Source of the DNA: JAAZKA01 sp034926225
GTDB lineage: Bacteria; Bacillota; Clostridia; Oscillospirales; QAMX01
Direction: 5' to 3'
Assembly: GCA_034926225.1 (NCBI GenBank)
Contig: JAYFRF010000016.1
Location: 62,001 to 126,000 of the forward strand
DNA: 64,000 nucleotides
A program made the position numbers and the translations under genes. Each line of letters begins with the position of its first letter. Position 1 is the first letter of the stretch. The notes below the pieces were generated by a model. That model saw nothing but the letters and a program-made list of their open reading frames with translations, had not been told where the DNA came from and searched no databases. This document shows, one piece after another, positions 43,128 through 52,348 of the stretch.

Positions 43128-44069
43128 TTGGACAGAGTATTATGCGTCGTCGGACCCACCGCGTCCGGCAAAACCGCCCTCGCCATTGCGCTCGCCCACG
43201 AGCTTGACGGCGAAATCGTTTCGGCGGACTCCATGCAGCTCTATCGCGGCATGGATATCGGCACCGCGAAGCCGAGCCTCGACGAACGCGAGGGTGTGCC
43301 GCATCACATGCTCGACGTCGCCGACCCCTCGGAGGACTACTCCGCCGCGCGCTACGCGAAGGAGGCGGGGGACTGTGTGCGCGGTATCCTCGCCCGGGGG
43401 AAGCTGCCCATCATCGCCGGGGGGACGGGACTGTATATCAACGCGTTGTTAGGCCGCGTCTCCTTCGACGAGGAAGCGCCGGACAACGCCGTACGCGCAA
43501 GACTCCGGGGCCAGGCCGATACGATCGGCACGCAGGCGCTCTACGAAAGACTCACGGCGCTCGACCCGGCCTATGCCCGCACGGTGCACCCGAACAACGT
43601 TCGCCGTGTCCTCCGGGCGCTTGAGATCATCGAAACGGAGGGCATTACCGTCACAGAGCGGCTAGCCCGCGCCAAAGCCCGCCCCGAGCGCTTTGACGCC
43701 GTGACAATCGGACTGTCCCCGGAGCCGAGGGAGCTGATTTGGTCACGCATCGACCGCCGCGTCGGTGAAATGCTTGAACGCGGACTCGTGGGCGAGGCCC
43801 GCAGGCTCTACGCGGCGGATTTGTCGCAGACCGCACGGCAGGCGATCGGCTACAAGGAGCTTTTCGCGTATTTCGACGGTGAAAGAAGCTTGTCCGAGGC
43901 GTCGGACGATATCCGGCTGCATACGCGGCAGTATGCGAAGCGGCAGCTGACATGGTTTCGCGCTGACTCGACGGTACAGTGGATTTCGTATGACGTAAAT
44001 GTTAAATTTAGTTTAATTCTACAAAATGCACGCGACATTTGCCAATCGTATGGTATAATGAGGACATGA
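43128..44069 (+). CDS. miaA: tRNA dimethylallyltransferase
   Basis: Adds the isopentenyl group to A37 of tRNAs reading UNN codons. The 313-residue protein has the P-loop GPTASGKT, DSMQLYRGMDIGTAKP, GGTGLYINALL, and the R-rich segment around RRVLRALEI. It starts at TTG 43128, with GGGAGGTG seven bases ahead; no ATG fits. It follows mutL by 6 bp, the usual mutL-miaA-hfq order. Confidence 0.95.
   Translation: MDRVLCVVGPTASGKTALAIALAHELDGEIVSADSMQLYRGMDIGTAKPSLDEREGVPHHMLDVADPSEDYSAARYAKEAGDCVRGILARGKLPIIAGGTGLYINALLGRVSFDEEAPDNAVRARLRGQADTIGTQALYERLTALDPAYARTVHPNNVRRVLRALEIIETEGITVTERLARAKARPERFDAVTIGLSPEPRELIWSRIDRRVGEMLERGLVGEARRLYAADLSQTARQAIGYKELFAYFDGERSLSEASDDIRLHTRQYAKRQLTWFRADSTVQWISYDVNVKFSLILQNARDICQSYGIMRT
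44051..44059 (+). promoter_or_regulatory. Extended -10 promoter before hfq
   Basis: TGGTATAAT is an extended -10 at the 3' end of miaA, 33 bp before hfq. There is no strong -35, as is common for extended -10 promoters. Confidence 0.5.
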
Positions 44070-44091
44070 CAAATATAAGGAGGGGTAGAAT

Positions 44092-44337
44092 ATGCAGCCG
44101 ACAAAACCGAGCTTGCAGGAATTATTTCTGAATCAGGCAAGAAAAGAGAAAATGCTCGTCACTGTATTCCTGACTAATGGTTTTCAGCTGAAAGGGTATG
44201 TGCGCGGCTTTGACAGCTTCACCGTCGTCCTCGATTCCGACGGACGGCAGCAGTTGATCTATAAGCATGCCCTCTCCACGATCGTTCCCGCGCGTCCTTT
44301 AAGCTTTCTTGACGCGCAGGAGAAGGAGGAGCCGTAA
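44092..44337 (+). CDS. hfq: RNA chaperone Hfq
   Basis: Hexameric Sm-like protein (81 residues) that helps small RNAs pair with mRNAs. It carries Sm1 (VFLTNGFQLKGYVRGFDSF) and Sm2 (IYKHALSTIVP), including the YKHA motif. The start follows AAGGAGGGG. It overlaps the downstream HlyD-like gene by one base (TAATG), so the two are probably co-translated. Confidence 0.95.
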   Translation: MQPTKPSLQELFLNQARKEKMLVTVFLTNGFQLKGYVRGFDSFTVVLDSDGRQQLIYKHALSTIVPARPLSFLDAQEKEEP

Positions 44338-45671
44338 TGCCCTCCTCCCAGGAGACCCGTGTGCGCCGCTATATCCGGCAATATGAAGATAAACAGGCCA
44401 AGAGGGGCCGCCGCCGATTCCTTGTCACGCCGATCCGCATCCTGTTTGCCCTGCTCTTTACCGCGGTCGGCGTCTACTTCGGCATTCAGATCTATCAGGC
44501 CGTCGTCCAGCCCCTGCAGACGGTCACGGCGCTTGCAACGACCATCAACGAGGAGATCTCCGCCGTCGGCTACTTCGTCCGCGCCGAGACGCAGATCGCG
44601 CAGGAATATACCGGCCTTTTACAGTACGTAGCCGACGAGGGGCAGAAGGTCGGGAAAACCGAGCTCTACGCCAACGTCTATCAGGATCCCTCCGCCGCCG
44701 AGATCACAAACGAGATCAACGCCCTCACCGCGCGCATCGAGACACTCGAGACCGCACTGGCCTATTCCACGCAGTCCGTCGCGGTCGGGGACGACGGCAG
44801 CCATACGACCGAAAGCGCGTCTACGGAGAACCTCTCCGACGCCATCCGCACCCGCATGATTCAGATCAATACCATCTCCGATACGCGCGGCTACGCGCAG
44901 ATGACCGAGCAGATCGACGAGCTGGAACATAACATCATCAACCGCGACTTCGCGTTTACCTCCTACGAAGAGGTGCAGACGACCATCACGCAGCTGAAAA
45001 GCACCCGGACCCGCCTGCAAAACAGCATCGGCGAGCGTGAGAACGGGCTGTATACCCCGCGCGCGGGTTTTTTCTCCACCATTATCGACGGCTATGAGCC
45101 GCTGCTTACGTTCTCGACGGTTAAGGACATGACGCTTGATACCTATCACAATCTTGACGGGTATGAACCGGAAATCCTTCCGGACGTCGTCGGGAAAATT
45201 GTTACGGACTTTACCTGGTACTTCGTGACCACCCTGAATCCCGAGGACGCAAGCCGCCTTTCCGTCAACCAGACCGTTTATCTCCAGTTCGACGCGACCG
45301 GCGATCTGCGGGTTAAGTGCAAGGTCTACGACATCCGCCGTCAGGGGGATACCGACGCGCTTGTGATCTTCTCCTCTGACCGTGATTTGGACAGCCTGCT
45401 CTCTCTGCGCAAGCAGTCGGCGCGTATTATTGTCGATACCTACGAGGGCTTGAAGGTACCGAAAAGCGCGCTGCGCGTCGATGATGAATACAATATCGGC
45501 GTGTACGTCATAACCGGTATGTACGCCGAGTTTAAGAAGATCACGCCTGTGTATGAGACGCAGGATTACTACATCGTCTCGACCGACCCGTCGAAAACCT
45601 CGTCGCTTCTGGTCTACGACGAAATCATCGTAAACGGCAAAAATCTCGAAAACAAGAAGGTTATTGCGTAA
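44337..45671 (+). CDS. HlyD-like membrane-anchored protein (adaptor-type)
   Basis: The 444-residue protein has a basic N-terminal stretch, one membrane helix (about 30-52), then the start of a lipoyl/barrel-sandwich segment (EEISAVGYFVRAET). Two coiled-coil stretches (about 120-150 and 180-235) and a beta-barrel-like end (VPKSALRVDDEYNIGVYVITG) follow. This is the layout of HlyD/RND membrane-fusion adaptors, but no transporter gene is nearby. Homologues sit between hfq/miaA and yggS-sepF in Clostridia, suggesting a cell-envelope or division role. The role is unproven. Confidence 0.7.
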   Translation: MPSSQETRVRRYIRQYEDKQAKRGRRRFLVTPIRILFALLFTAVGVYFGIQIYQAVVQPLQTVTALATTINEEISAVGYFVRAETQIAQEYTGLLQYVADEGQKVGKTELYANVYQDPSAAEITNEINALTARIETLETALAYSTQSVAVGDDGSHTTESASTENLSDAIRTRMIQINTISDTRGYAQMTEQIDELEHNIINRDFAFTSYEEVQTTITQLKSTRTRLQNSIGERENGLYTPRAGFFSTIIDGYEPLLTFSTVKDMTLDTYHNLDGYEPEILPDVVGKIVTDFTWYFVTTLNPEDASRLSVNQTVYLQFDATGDLRVKCKVYDIRRQGDTDALVIFSSDRDLDSLLSLRKQSARIIVDTYEGLKVPKSALRVDDEYNIGVYVITGMYAEFKKITPVYETQDYYIVSTDPSKTSSLLVYDEIIVNGKNLENKKVIA

Positions 45672-45672
45672 A

Positions 45673-46374
45673 ATGCAAGATGTCAACATAGCAGAAAATG
45701 TATGCCGCGTGCGGGAAAAAATCGCGGACGCGGCGCGCCTTACCGGACGGGATCCGGACAGCGTTACCCTCGTCGCCGCGTCCAAAACGCAGAGCGCGGA
45801 GAAAATCCGGGAGGCTTATGCCGCCGGCATCCGCGTGTTCGGCGAAAACCGCGCGCAGGAGATGCGGGAAAAGCTTGCCGCCTACGAAGGCGCCGAGGTG
45901 CATATGATCGGGCACCTGCAAACGAATAAGGCGTCCTTGGTCGTCGGGAAATGCGCGCTCGTACAGTCGGTGGACAGTCTTCGCCTCGCGTCCGCGCTCA
46001 ATGCGGCGGCCGAAAAGGCGGGGATCGTGCAGGACGTGCTCTGTGAGCTGAACATCGCGCGTGAGGAGGGGAAATCGGGACTCGACCCGGAATTCCTTGA
46101 CGAGTTTCTAGACGGATTCGGTGTATACACCCATTTACGGCTGCGGGGACTCATGACGATTGGCCCGAAACCGGACTCAGAATCTGCAAATATGAAATAT
46201 TTTGAGAATTGTTACGGTTTATTCCTTGACAAAAGAAGGAAAGCATGCAATAATATTTCAATGGATATTCTGTCAATGGGCATGAGCCGGGATTACGAAG
46301 CGGCGATACGCTGCGGCGCTTCGATGGTGCGCGTCGGATCGGCGATCTTCGGAGAACGGGTTTATCCGATTTGA
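45673..46374 (+). CDS. PLP homeostasis protein YggS/YlmE
   Basis: PLP-binding protein (233 residues) that controls vitamin B6 balance. It has VAASKTQSAEKIREAYAAG with the PLP lysine, FGENRAQEM, HMIGHLQTNKA, LRGLMTIGP, SMGMSRDYEAAIRCGASMVRVGSAIFG. The ATG at 45673 lies one base after the previous stop; a TTG at 45664 overlapping it is possible. Together with sepF and yggT it forms the conserved ylm block. Confidence 0.93.
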   Translation: MQDVNIAENVCRVREKIADAARLTGRDPDSVTLVAASKTQSAEKIREAYAAGIRVFGENRAQEMREKLAAYEGAEVHMIGHLQTNKASLVVGKCALVQSVDSLRLASALNAAAEKAGIVQDVLCELNIAREEGKSGLDPEFLDEFLDGFGVYTHLRLRGLMTIGPKPDSESANMKYFENCYGLFLDKRRKACNNISMDILSMGMSRDYEAAIRCGASMVRVGSAIFGERVYPI

Positions 46375-46400
46375 AGGTACATGGGAGTAAGTAGAAGCTT

Positions 46401-46898
46401 ATGGGACTTTTTGATAATTTGAAGCGCTATGTGCGCGGCGAGGATTACGAAGAAGACGAGAGACTTGAGGAGGAAGAGGCCGGCGAGGAATCCACCAGAC
46501 GCTGGCGGGCAACAGAGCCTGCCGAGCATGAGGATCGCGCGGAGCGCCCGTCGTATGAGCGCACGGCGCGTGCCGAATCCCGTCCGTCGTCGAGCGGCAA
46601 GGTCGTCAGCATCCATACGGTGACGCAGCTTTCCGTAGTCTTAGTCAAGCCAGAGCGTTATGAACAGGCCGCCGATATTGCGGATCATCTGAAGGATAAG
46701 CGCACCGTCGTACTGAACCTCGAGCAGACCAATCGGGAGGTTGCCCGCCGCTTGCTCGATTTCCTGTCGGGCGTCGCCTACGCCAATGAAGGCAAGACGA
46801 CGAAGGTGGCGAATTCTACATATATCATCACGCCCTACAACGTGGAGATTCAAGGCGATATTATCGACGAATTGGAGAACAACGGACTTTACGTATAA
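46401..46898 (+). CDS. sepF: Cell division protein SepF
   Basis: Cytoplasmic FtsZ partner that forms rings and ties FtsZ to the membrane. The 165-residue protein has an N-terminal amphipathic helix (MGLFDNLKRYV), an acidic linker (about 15-70), and the SepF domain with VVLVKPERYEQAADIADHL, VVLNLEQTN and LDFLSGVAYA. It lies between yggS and yggT as in other Firmicutes. Confidence 0.95.
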   Translation: MGLFDNLKRYVRGEDYEEDERLEEEEAGEESTRRWRATEPAEHEDRAERPSYERTARAESRPSSSGKVVSIHTVTQLSVVLVKPERYEQAADIADHLKDKRTVVLNLEQTNREVARRLLDFLSGVAYANEGKTTKVANSTYIITPYNVEIQGDIIDELENNGLYV

Positions 46899-46931
46899 AG
46901 ACGCACTGCAAAGAAAGGATATTGGAATACC

Positions 46932-47189
46932 GTGCAGCTAATCACAACGATCGCAGCGCTGCTTTTGCGGCTCATAGAGGTACTGTTATTTTTGCGCGCC
47001 ATTTTATCATGGTTCCCGCTGCGCGCCGACAGTCCGGTGATACAGTTCGTAACGGTGACAACAGAGCCGCTGCTGATGCCGGTGAGGATGCTGCTGTATC
47101 GCGTATTTCCCGGACTGCGGCGTTTTCCGTTTGACATTTCTTTTATTATCGTCTTTATACTGATACAACTCCTGATATCCCTTCTGTAA
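46932..47189 (+). CDS. YggT-family membrane protein
   Basis: The 85-residue protein has two hydrophobic helices (about 3-22 and 65-84), matching YggT/YlmG. It contains the family segment RAILSWFPLR and a short proline-bearing loop. The start is a GTG at 46932 with AAAGGA upstream. Homologues affect septum and membrane organisation; the detail is not known here. Confidence 0.85.
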   Translation: MQLITTIAALLLRLIEVLLFLRAILSWFPLRADSPVIQFVTVTTEPLLMPVRMLLYRVFPGLRRFPFDISFIIVFILIQLLISLL

Positions 47190-47233
47190 TGGATACTCGG
47201 GGGATCTATAAAACATAAGGGGCTTGAGGCAGC

Positions 47234-48007
47234 ATGTTGACTCCACAGGAGATTACAGACAAGAAATTTGATAAAGTCATGGTTTGGGGCTACGACATGA
47301 ACGGCGTCGACAGCTTCCTCGAAACCGTCGAAGCGGATTATACGCAGCTTTATAAGGAAAACGTCACGCTCAAGAGTAAAATGAAGGTACTCGTGGCCAA
47401 AATCGACGAGTACCGGAAAGTGGACGAATCGATGCGCAAGGCGCTTCTTGGCGCACAGACCATGGCAGCTGAGATCGTCGAGCGTGCGAAGAAGGAAAGC
47501 GAAACGCGCGAGCAGGAGGTCGAGCAGGAGGTTGCCCGCAAGATGGCGGAGCTGAGCCAGCATATCGCCGCCGAGGAGCAAAGGCTCGAGGAAGCGAAAA
47601 CCTCCGCACAGGTCTTCATCGAACGCATTCTCGCCATGTACTTAAAGGAGCAGGAGCTTTTAACCGCTATCCGCGACCGCGAGTTTGCCGGCCGCGACCC
47701 GATTCCGGTTACCCCTGCCGCCCCCGCGGCTCCGGCAGCGCAGGCATACGCCGTCCAAACGCCGCCGCCCGATGCGGCGGACGACACCCTGCCCGATACG
47801 GTCACGATTCCCGCGTTTGACACCCGCGACGAGGTCTACGAAGCGGAGCCGCAGGAAAATGCACACCATCGTCCCCGCCCCGCCCCCAAGCCCTCCACAA
47901 TGGAGGACGAGGACGGCGAGACGATCGTATTGACGCCAAAGCCCAGATTTGAGTTTAATAATCTCAAATTCGGGGAGCAGTATAAGCCCGGGAAGGGCAA
48001 TAAATAA
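47234..48007 (+). CDS. divIVA: DivIVA-like polar/septal scaffold protein
   Basis: Coiled-coil protein (257 residues) that marks negatively curved membrane at the septum and poles. The N-terminus MLTPQEITDKKFDKVMVWGYDMNGVDSFLE holds the membrane-binding loop, followed by long coiled coils (about 30-150) and a Pro/Ala/acidic tail (about 165-257). GGCTTGAGG precedes it. It is last in the mutL-divIVA run and has a strong terminator. Confidence 0.92.
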   Translation: MLTPQEITDKKFDKVMVWGYDMNGVDSFLETVEADYTQLYKENVTLKSKMKVLVAKIDEYRKVDESMRKALLGAQTMAAEIVERAKKESETREQEVEQEVARKMAELSQHIAAEEQRLEEAKTSAQVFIERILAMYLKEQELLTAIRDREFAGRDPIPVTPAAPAAPAAQAYAVQTPPPDAADDTLPDTVTIPAFDTRDEVYEAEPQENAHHRPRPAPKPSTMEDEDGETIVLTPKPRFEFNNLKFGEQYKPGKGNK

Positions 48008-48020
48008 AGCAAAGAGCTAT

Positions 48021-48058
48021 AAAGCCGCCCCACTGTCGCGCAGTGGGGCGGCTTTTTT
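48021..48058. terminator. Bidirectional terminator between divIVA and the rhamnose aldolase gene
   Basis: A perfect 15-bp stem (48021-48035 with 48041-48055) has a TCGCG loop. A run of six T follows on the plus strand, with A's on the other side. Confidence 0.9.
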
Positions 48059-48071
48059 GTTATTGGGAGGG

Positions 48072-50039
48072 TTACTTCAGCATAACCTGTCCGCCGGTGA
48101 CAGGCAGCGCTTGGCCGGTTTCATACTTCTGCTCGACGAGGTACAGAATGGCGACGGCGACATCGCGGACACGGCAGCCGCGGTTCATCGGAACCTTGGA
48201 CTCATAGTGACGCTTGACGTCGGCTACGGTCTTCGCGCCGGGGACTTTGCCGGAGTTTAAGTACTGCACGAACAGCCCCTTGACCGGGTCGCACCACAGC
48301 GGACCGTCGAGGAAGTTGCCGGGGCAGATCGCGTTAACCTTGATGTTGTCTCCGCAAAGCTCCAGGGCAAAGCTTTCGACCAGGCCGATGCCGCCGAACT
48401 TCGAGCCGGCGTAGGCGAAGTTCTTGTTTGAACCTTCAAGGCCCGACTTCGAGTTGATCTGGAGGATGTCGAACATCGCTTCCGGGTCGAACGCGTGCTC
48501 GCGCTTCATCACGCGCGATGCATATTTCGCGCCGAGGAAGAACGCCGTGTAGTTGATCTTCGTCGACAGCTCGAAATTGGCGAGTGTCATCGACTCCATA
48601 TCGCCCGCGCGCACAATGCCCGCGTTCGAGACGAAAATATCGATACCGCCGAAGTAGACCGCCGTGCGCTCCGTCATCTCACGCACTTGGTCCTCGTCGC
48701 CGACGTTCGCCGCTACCGCGAGCGCGTGTCCCTTGCCGTACTGTGCGCACAGCGACTGCGCGAGCTCCTGCGCCCCCTCGAAGTTTAAGTCGGCCGCCGC
48801 GATGAATGCACCCTCGGCCGCGAGCTCCTCCGCGATGCCGCGGCCAAACCCTTGAGCCGCGCCCGTGATCAGCGCAACCTTGCCCGCGAGCCGTCCCCCC
48901 GCGGATTTCCCCGACGATACGCCCTTGCGGTAGCGTTCGACCTCCCAGTTCGAGATCGCGTCGATCAAATCCTCCGAGAGCGGTTTTCCGCCGCCGAAAA
49001 CCTCCGCCGCTGCCGCGACACCCGCCGCGCTGCGGAAAAGCCGCGACGCGTTATACGCTTCCCGGGGATTCGCGCCCGTCGCGAACACACCGAGGCCCTG
49101 CACGCCGATGATGCGTGGGAGAGGCTTGCCCGTGCCGGCTGCCGCGCGCAGACTGTCGTCGATGCTCTCCGCCGGGACGAACAGCTTCTCTGAGCCGCAG
49201 TACACGAGATGATCGGGGGTGAAGGTGGTATATACCTTCGCAAACGCGTCCGCATCGGCAACCGCCGTGCGAACGATCGGGGCCGCGTCGAATACGACGA
49301 CACCACACCGATCGCCCGGGAACGCAAGCCCGCGAATGGCCGGGGCGACGGAGGCCGCAAGGCTTATATCGTACGCTTCCTGCGTATCGTCCCAGACGGG
49401 GAAGCTCATGCCCTTTGCATGCGCATAGTCCCCCAGACGGCGGGAAAGAATATCCCATGCGGCGTCCACGTCGGAAACCGTTTCGCCGCCGAGGAAGACG
49501 CCGTGATTTTCAAGGAAAATGTAAGAGGGATAGGTACCGTGTGCTGCGTTGAAGGCCTCCTGCGCCTTTAATACGGTCGTCGCCAGGATATAACCGGGCA
49601 TTTCCTGCGGAATCCAGACGGAATCAGCGGCAAACAACGCGTCGAACGCGGATGCCGCGTCACGCCCGCACACAAAGCCTCCTACGGCCGTCGGATGCAG
49701 GTGCAGCACATATGCGGACGGGATCAGGTTGTGTAAAAGCGCCTCCACCGACGGACGCTTCGCTTCCTCGCCAGGACAGCGCGCGCCCAGCATGTCGGCG
49801 AGCACCTGTGCTTCGCGGGTGTCGGGATTGGCGTCGTAGCTGCGGTCGAAGATCGCCGTAAGACGAGCGCGGGAGAGCTTGACAAAGCCTTCGGCATCTA
49901 TCGTTGCGAGCGTCTGCCCGGACGCCTTGACCCAGAGGTACTGCGCGTCCTTAAACGACGTGTTGCCGCCGCCCGCGAGGACGTAATCGGGATTTTTTCC
50001 GTAACGGTTGGACATTTCCACCAGAGACTGAACGGACAT
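48072..50039 (-). CDS. rhaD: Bifunctional rhamnulose-1-phosphate aldolase / lactaldehyde dehydrogenase-type SDR
   Basis: Two fused enzymes (655 residues). The N-terminal class II aldolase (about 1-380) has GGGNTSFK and two histidine motifs (HLHPTAV, LENHGV). It should cleave L-rhamnulose-1-phosphate to dihydroxyacetone phosphate and L-lactaldehyde. The C-terminal short-chain dehydrogenase (about 395-655) has TGAAQGFGRG, SNAGIV and the YxxxK motif in YAGSKFG; it should oxidise or reduce lactaldehyde. This fusion is known from rhamnose loci (RhaEW/YuxG type). AAAAGGAG precedes the start. It is the last gene of the PHP-deoR-rhaB-rhaD run, 15 bp after rhaB. Confidence 0.9.
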   Translation of the reverse strand: MSVQSLVEMSNRYGKNPDYVLAGGGNTSFKDAQYLWVKASGQTLATIDAEGFVKLSRARLTAIFDRSYDANPDTREAQVLADMLGARCPGEEAKRPSVEALLHNLIPSAYVLHLHPTAVGGFVCGRDAASAFDALFAADSVWIPQEMPGYILATTVLKAQEAFNAAHGTYPSYIFLENHGVFLGGETVSDVDAAWDILSRRLGDYAHAKGMSFPVWDDTQEAYDISLAASVAPAIRGLAFPGDRCGVVVFDAAPIVRTAVADADAFAKVYTTFTPDHLVYCGSEKLFVPAESIDDSLRAAAGTGKPLPRIIGVQGLGVFATGANPREAYNASRLFRSAAGVAAAAEVFGGGKPLSEDLIDAISNWEVERYRKGVSSGKSAGGRLAGKVALITGAAQGFGRGIAEELAAEGAFIAAADLNFEGAQELAQSLCAQYGKGHALAVAANVGDEDQVREMTERTAVYFGGIDIFVSNAGIVRAGDMESMTLANFELSTKINYTAFFLGAKYASRVMKREHAFDPEAMFDILQINSKSGLEGSNKNFAYAGSKFGGIGLVESFALELCGDNIKVNAICPGNFLDGPLWCDPVKGLFVQYLNSGKVPGAKTVADVKRHYESKVPMNRGCRVRDVAVAILYLVEQKYETGQALPVTGGQVMLK

Positions 50040-50054
50040 AGGTTAAAACTCCTT

Positions 50055-51527
50055 TTATTGTTCGATCACCCGACGAAAACGGGCGTAAGCGTCTTCCCAC
50101 AGCGCGCGCTCCTTCGGTTCGTAGACCGTGATCGGGAACGAGTCACGCACGCACGCACGTGCGTCGTCGAGGGAAGCAAATTCGCCGGACGCGAGAAGCT
50201 GGACGAGGATGTTGCCGATCGCCGTTGCCTCGATCGGGCCCGCGACGACCGGACGGCCGATCGCATTTGCGGTGCACTCGCATAAAAGCTTATCCTGTAT
50301 GCCGCCGCCGATGATGTGCAGCACGTCGATGTGTATCCCCGTGATGCGTTCGAGGTTCTCGATCGACGCCCGGTACTTTAAAGCAAGAGACTCGGTGATC
50401 ATGCGGGAGTAGTCGCCGCGGAAAGAGCAGGGAGACTGCCCGGTTTTGGCAAGATACTCGTCAAACTTGCGCGTCATGTTGCCGGGACGGGCGAACTCCG
50501 GGAAATCCGGGTCGATGAAGCGGGTCAGCGGCGCGGCCTTTTCGGTCAGCGCGTCGATTTCCCGGAAGGTGATCGGACCGGACTCGCGAATCCAGGCACG
50601 GCGCGTCTCCTGCATCAGCCACAGACCGATGATGTTCTTTAAAAAGCGCGTCGTATGGTTGACGCCGCCCTCGTTCGTGAAATTCGCGTCAAACGCGGCG
50701 TCGGTGAGAATCGGCTCTGCAAGCTCGAGCCCCAGAAGCGACCAGGTGCCGCAGGAGAGATACGCCCATGTCGAGCTGTCGGTATGTGGCACGGCGGCGA
50801 CGGCGGCGGCGGTGTCATGCCCCGTTGTCGCGACGACGTCGAGTGTAGGGACGTTTAATTCGTCGCAGATCGCGGGGGTGAGCTTACCCAAAGTGGTGCC
50901 GGGATCGATCACATCGCGCATCAGACGGCGCGGCAATCCCAGCGCGGAGAAAATGCCGTCATCCCAGGTGCGGGTGCGTGCGTTTAAGAGCTGGGAGGTG
51001 GACGCGATGGAATACTCGCAGGAGCGTACGCCGGAGAGGAAGAAATTCAAAAGATCGGGGGTAAAGAGCAGCGAATCGGCGCGTTCAAGCTGTTCGGGTT
51101 CGCGCGTGGCGAGGTAATAGAGCTGGAAGACGGTGTTTAAGTCCATCGTCTGGATGCCGGTGGAGGCGTAGATCGCACGCGCGGAAAGCTTTCCGAAAAC
51201 TTCGGCGGGCATAGGCGCGTTGCGGAGGTCACGGTAGTGGACGGCGTTATCGACCAGTCTGCCGTCCGGACGCAAAAGGCCGAAATCGACGCCCCAGGTA
51301 TCGACGCCGAGGGAGTCGAAGCGGGAACCTGTGAGATTTGCCTTGGAAATGCCGGTTTTGATCTCGTGTAAAAGCCGCAGAGTATCCCAGTAGAAGGTGT
51401 TTCCGAGCATGACGGGGTCGTTTGAAAAACGGTGGATTTCGGATAAGGAGAGCTTTTGGCCGTCGAAAGCGGCGGCTACGGCGCGCCCGGACGAGGCGCC
51501 CAGGTCGAAAGCGAGAACGTTTTTCAT
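50055..51527 (-). CDS. rhaB: Rhamnulokinase
   Basis: FGGY-family kinase (490 residues) that phosphorylates L-rhamnulose to the 1-phosphate. It opens with FDLGASSGRAV, the phosphate loop, has VDTWGVDFGLL and TGHDTAAAVAAVP, then GGGIQDKLLCE in the second domain. The start follows AAGGAGG. It lies between the DeoR-type regulator and the rhamnulose-1-phosphate aldolase, which supports rhamnulose as substrate over other sugars. Confidence 0.92.
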   Translation of the reverse strand: MKNVLAFDLGASSGRAVAAAFDGQKLSLSEIHRFSNDPVMLGNTFYWDTLRLLHEIKTGISKANLTGSRFDSLGVDTWGVDFGLLRPDGRLVDNAVHYRDLRNAPMPAEVFGKLSARAIYASTGIQTMDLNTVFQLYYLATREPEQLERADSLLFTPDLLNFFLSGVRSCEYSIASTSQLLNARTRTWDDGIFSALGLPRRLMRDVIDPGTTLGKLTPAICDELNVPTLDVVATTGHDTAAAVAAVPHTDSSTWAYLSCGTWSLLGLELAEPILTDAAFDANFTNEGGVNHTTRFLKNIIGLWLMQETRRAWIRESGPITFREIDALTEKAAPLTRFIDPDFPEFARPGNMTRKFDEYLAKTGQSPCSFRGDYSRMITESLALKYRASIENLERITGIHIDVLHIIGGGIQDKLLCECTANAIGRPVVAGPIEATAIGNILVQLLASGEFASLDDARACVRDSFPITVYEPKERALWEDAYARFRRVIEQ

Positions 51528-51553
51528 CAGGTACCTCCTTTTTTGCGTTTATT

Positions 51554-52315
51554 TTACGCGACAATGACCTCGACTCCGGCGGCGGCTACGGAAGCCCTGA
51601 CCGCGTCGTCGAGGGGGGTGTCGGTGATGAGCTTATGGATATCGGCAAGCGTCGCGGTGGTGGTAAAGCCGACGCGCCCGAATTTGGTGTGGTCACAGAG
51701 GAAAACGCGGGAGCGTGCCCGGGTGAGCATGACACGCCGCAGGGCGCTTTCCTCCTCGATGGAGTCGGTCAATCCCGTCTGGGGATCAAAGCCCTTGCAG
51801 GAGAAAAAGAGGTGATCCGCATAATAGGAGCCGATCACGTTTTCGGCAGCGCGTCCGACGTAGGAACGGCTCTTATGCCGCAGGACGCCGCCGGTGCAGA
51901 CGATGGTAATCTCCGGGCAGTCGGCGAGCTCCGAGACGATGCGCTCGTTGTTGGTGATAACGGTGAGATTTTTCTTCGCCTTCAAGTGCATGGCGACGTA
52001 AAGGGCGGAGGTGGAGGCGTCGAGCATGACGGTCTCGCCGCTCTGGACGAGACGCGCGGCCACATTTCCCATCAGATCCTTGCCGCGGATGTTGATGCCC
52101 TCGCGGATGCGCAGCGGGGTTTCGATGAGGCCGTCGTCGGGCAGCAGAGCGCCGCCGTGGGTGCGGACGAGTAAGCCCTGCCGTTCTAAGACCTTTAAGT
52201 CGCGGCGGATGGTTTCCTCCGTAACCTGAAAGCGGGCGGCGGTTTCCGGCACCGACAGGCTCTTTTTCGCGCCGAGCATCGACATGATTTCACTTTGACG
52301 CTCGATAGCGTACAT
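51554..52315 (-). CDS. DeoR/GlpR-family transcription regulator
   Basis: Sugar-phosphate-sensing repressor (253 residues). The N-terminal winged helix reads ERQSEIMSMLGAKKSLSVPE with RDLKVLERQGLLVRTHGGA, the signature of the family. The effector domain (about 75-253) is an isomerase-like fold with LDASTSALYVAMHL and TNNERIVSEL. The start follows GGGAGG. It probably controls this rhamnose operon and the divergent dehydrogenase operon. An operator could not be located by eye. Confidence 0.92.
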   Translation of the reverse strand: MYAIERQSEIMSMLGAKKSLSVPETAARFQVTEETIRRDLKVLERQGLLVRTHGGALLPDDGLIETPLRIREGINIRGKDLMGNVAARLVQSGETVMLDASTSALYVAMHLKAKKNLTVITNNERIVSELADCPEITIVCTGGVLRHKSRSYVGRAAENVIGSYYADHLFFSCKGFDPQTGLTDSIEEESALRRVMLTRARSRVFLCDHTKFGRVGFTTTATLADIHKLITDTPLDDAVRASVAAAGVEVIVA

Positions 52316-52348
52316 GCGCGCATCCTCCCTTCCTAAAAACGGTTTTTG

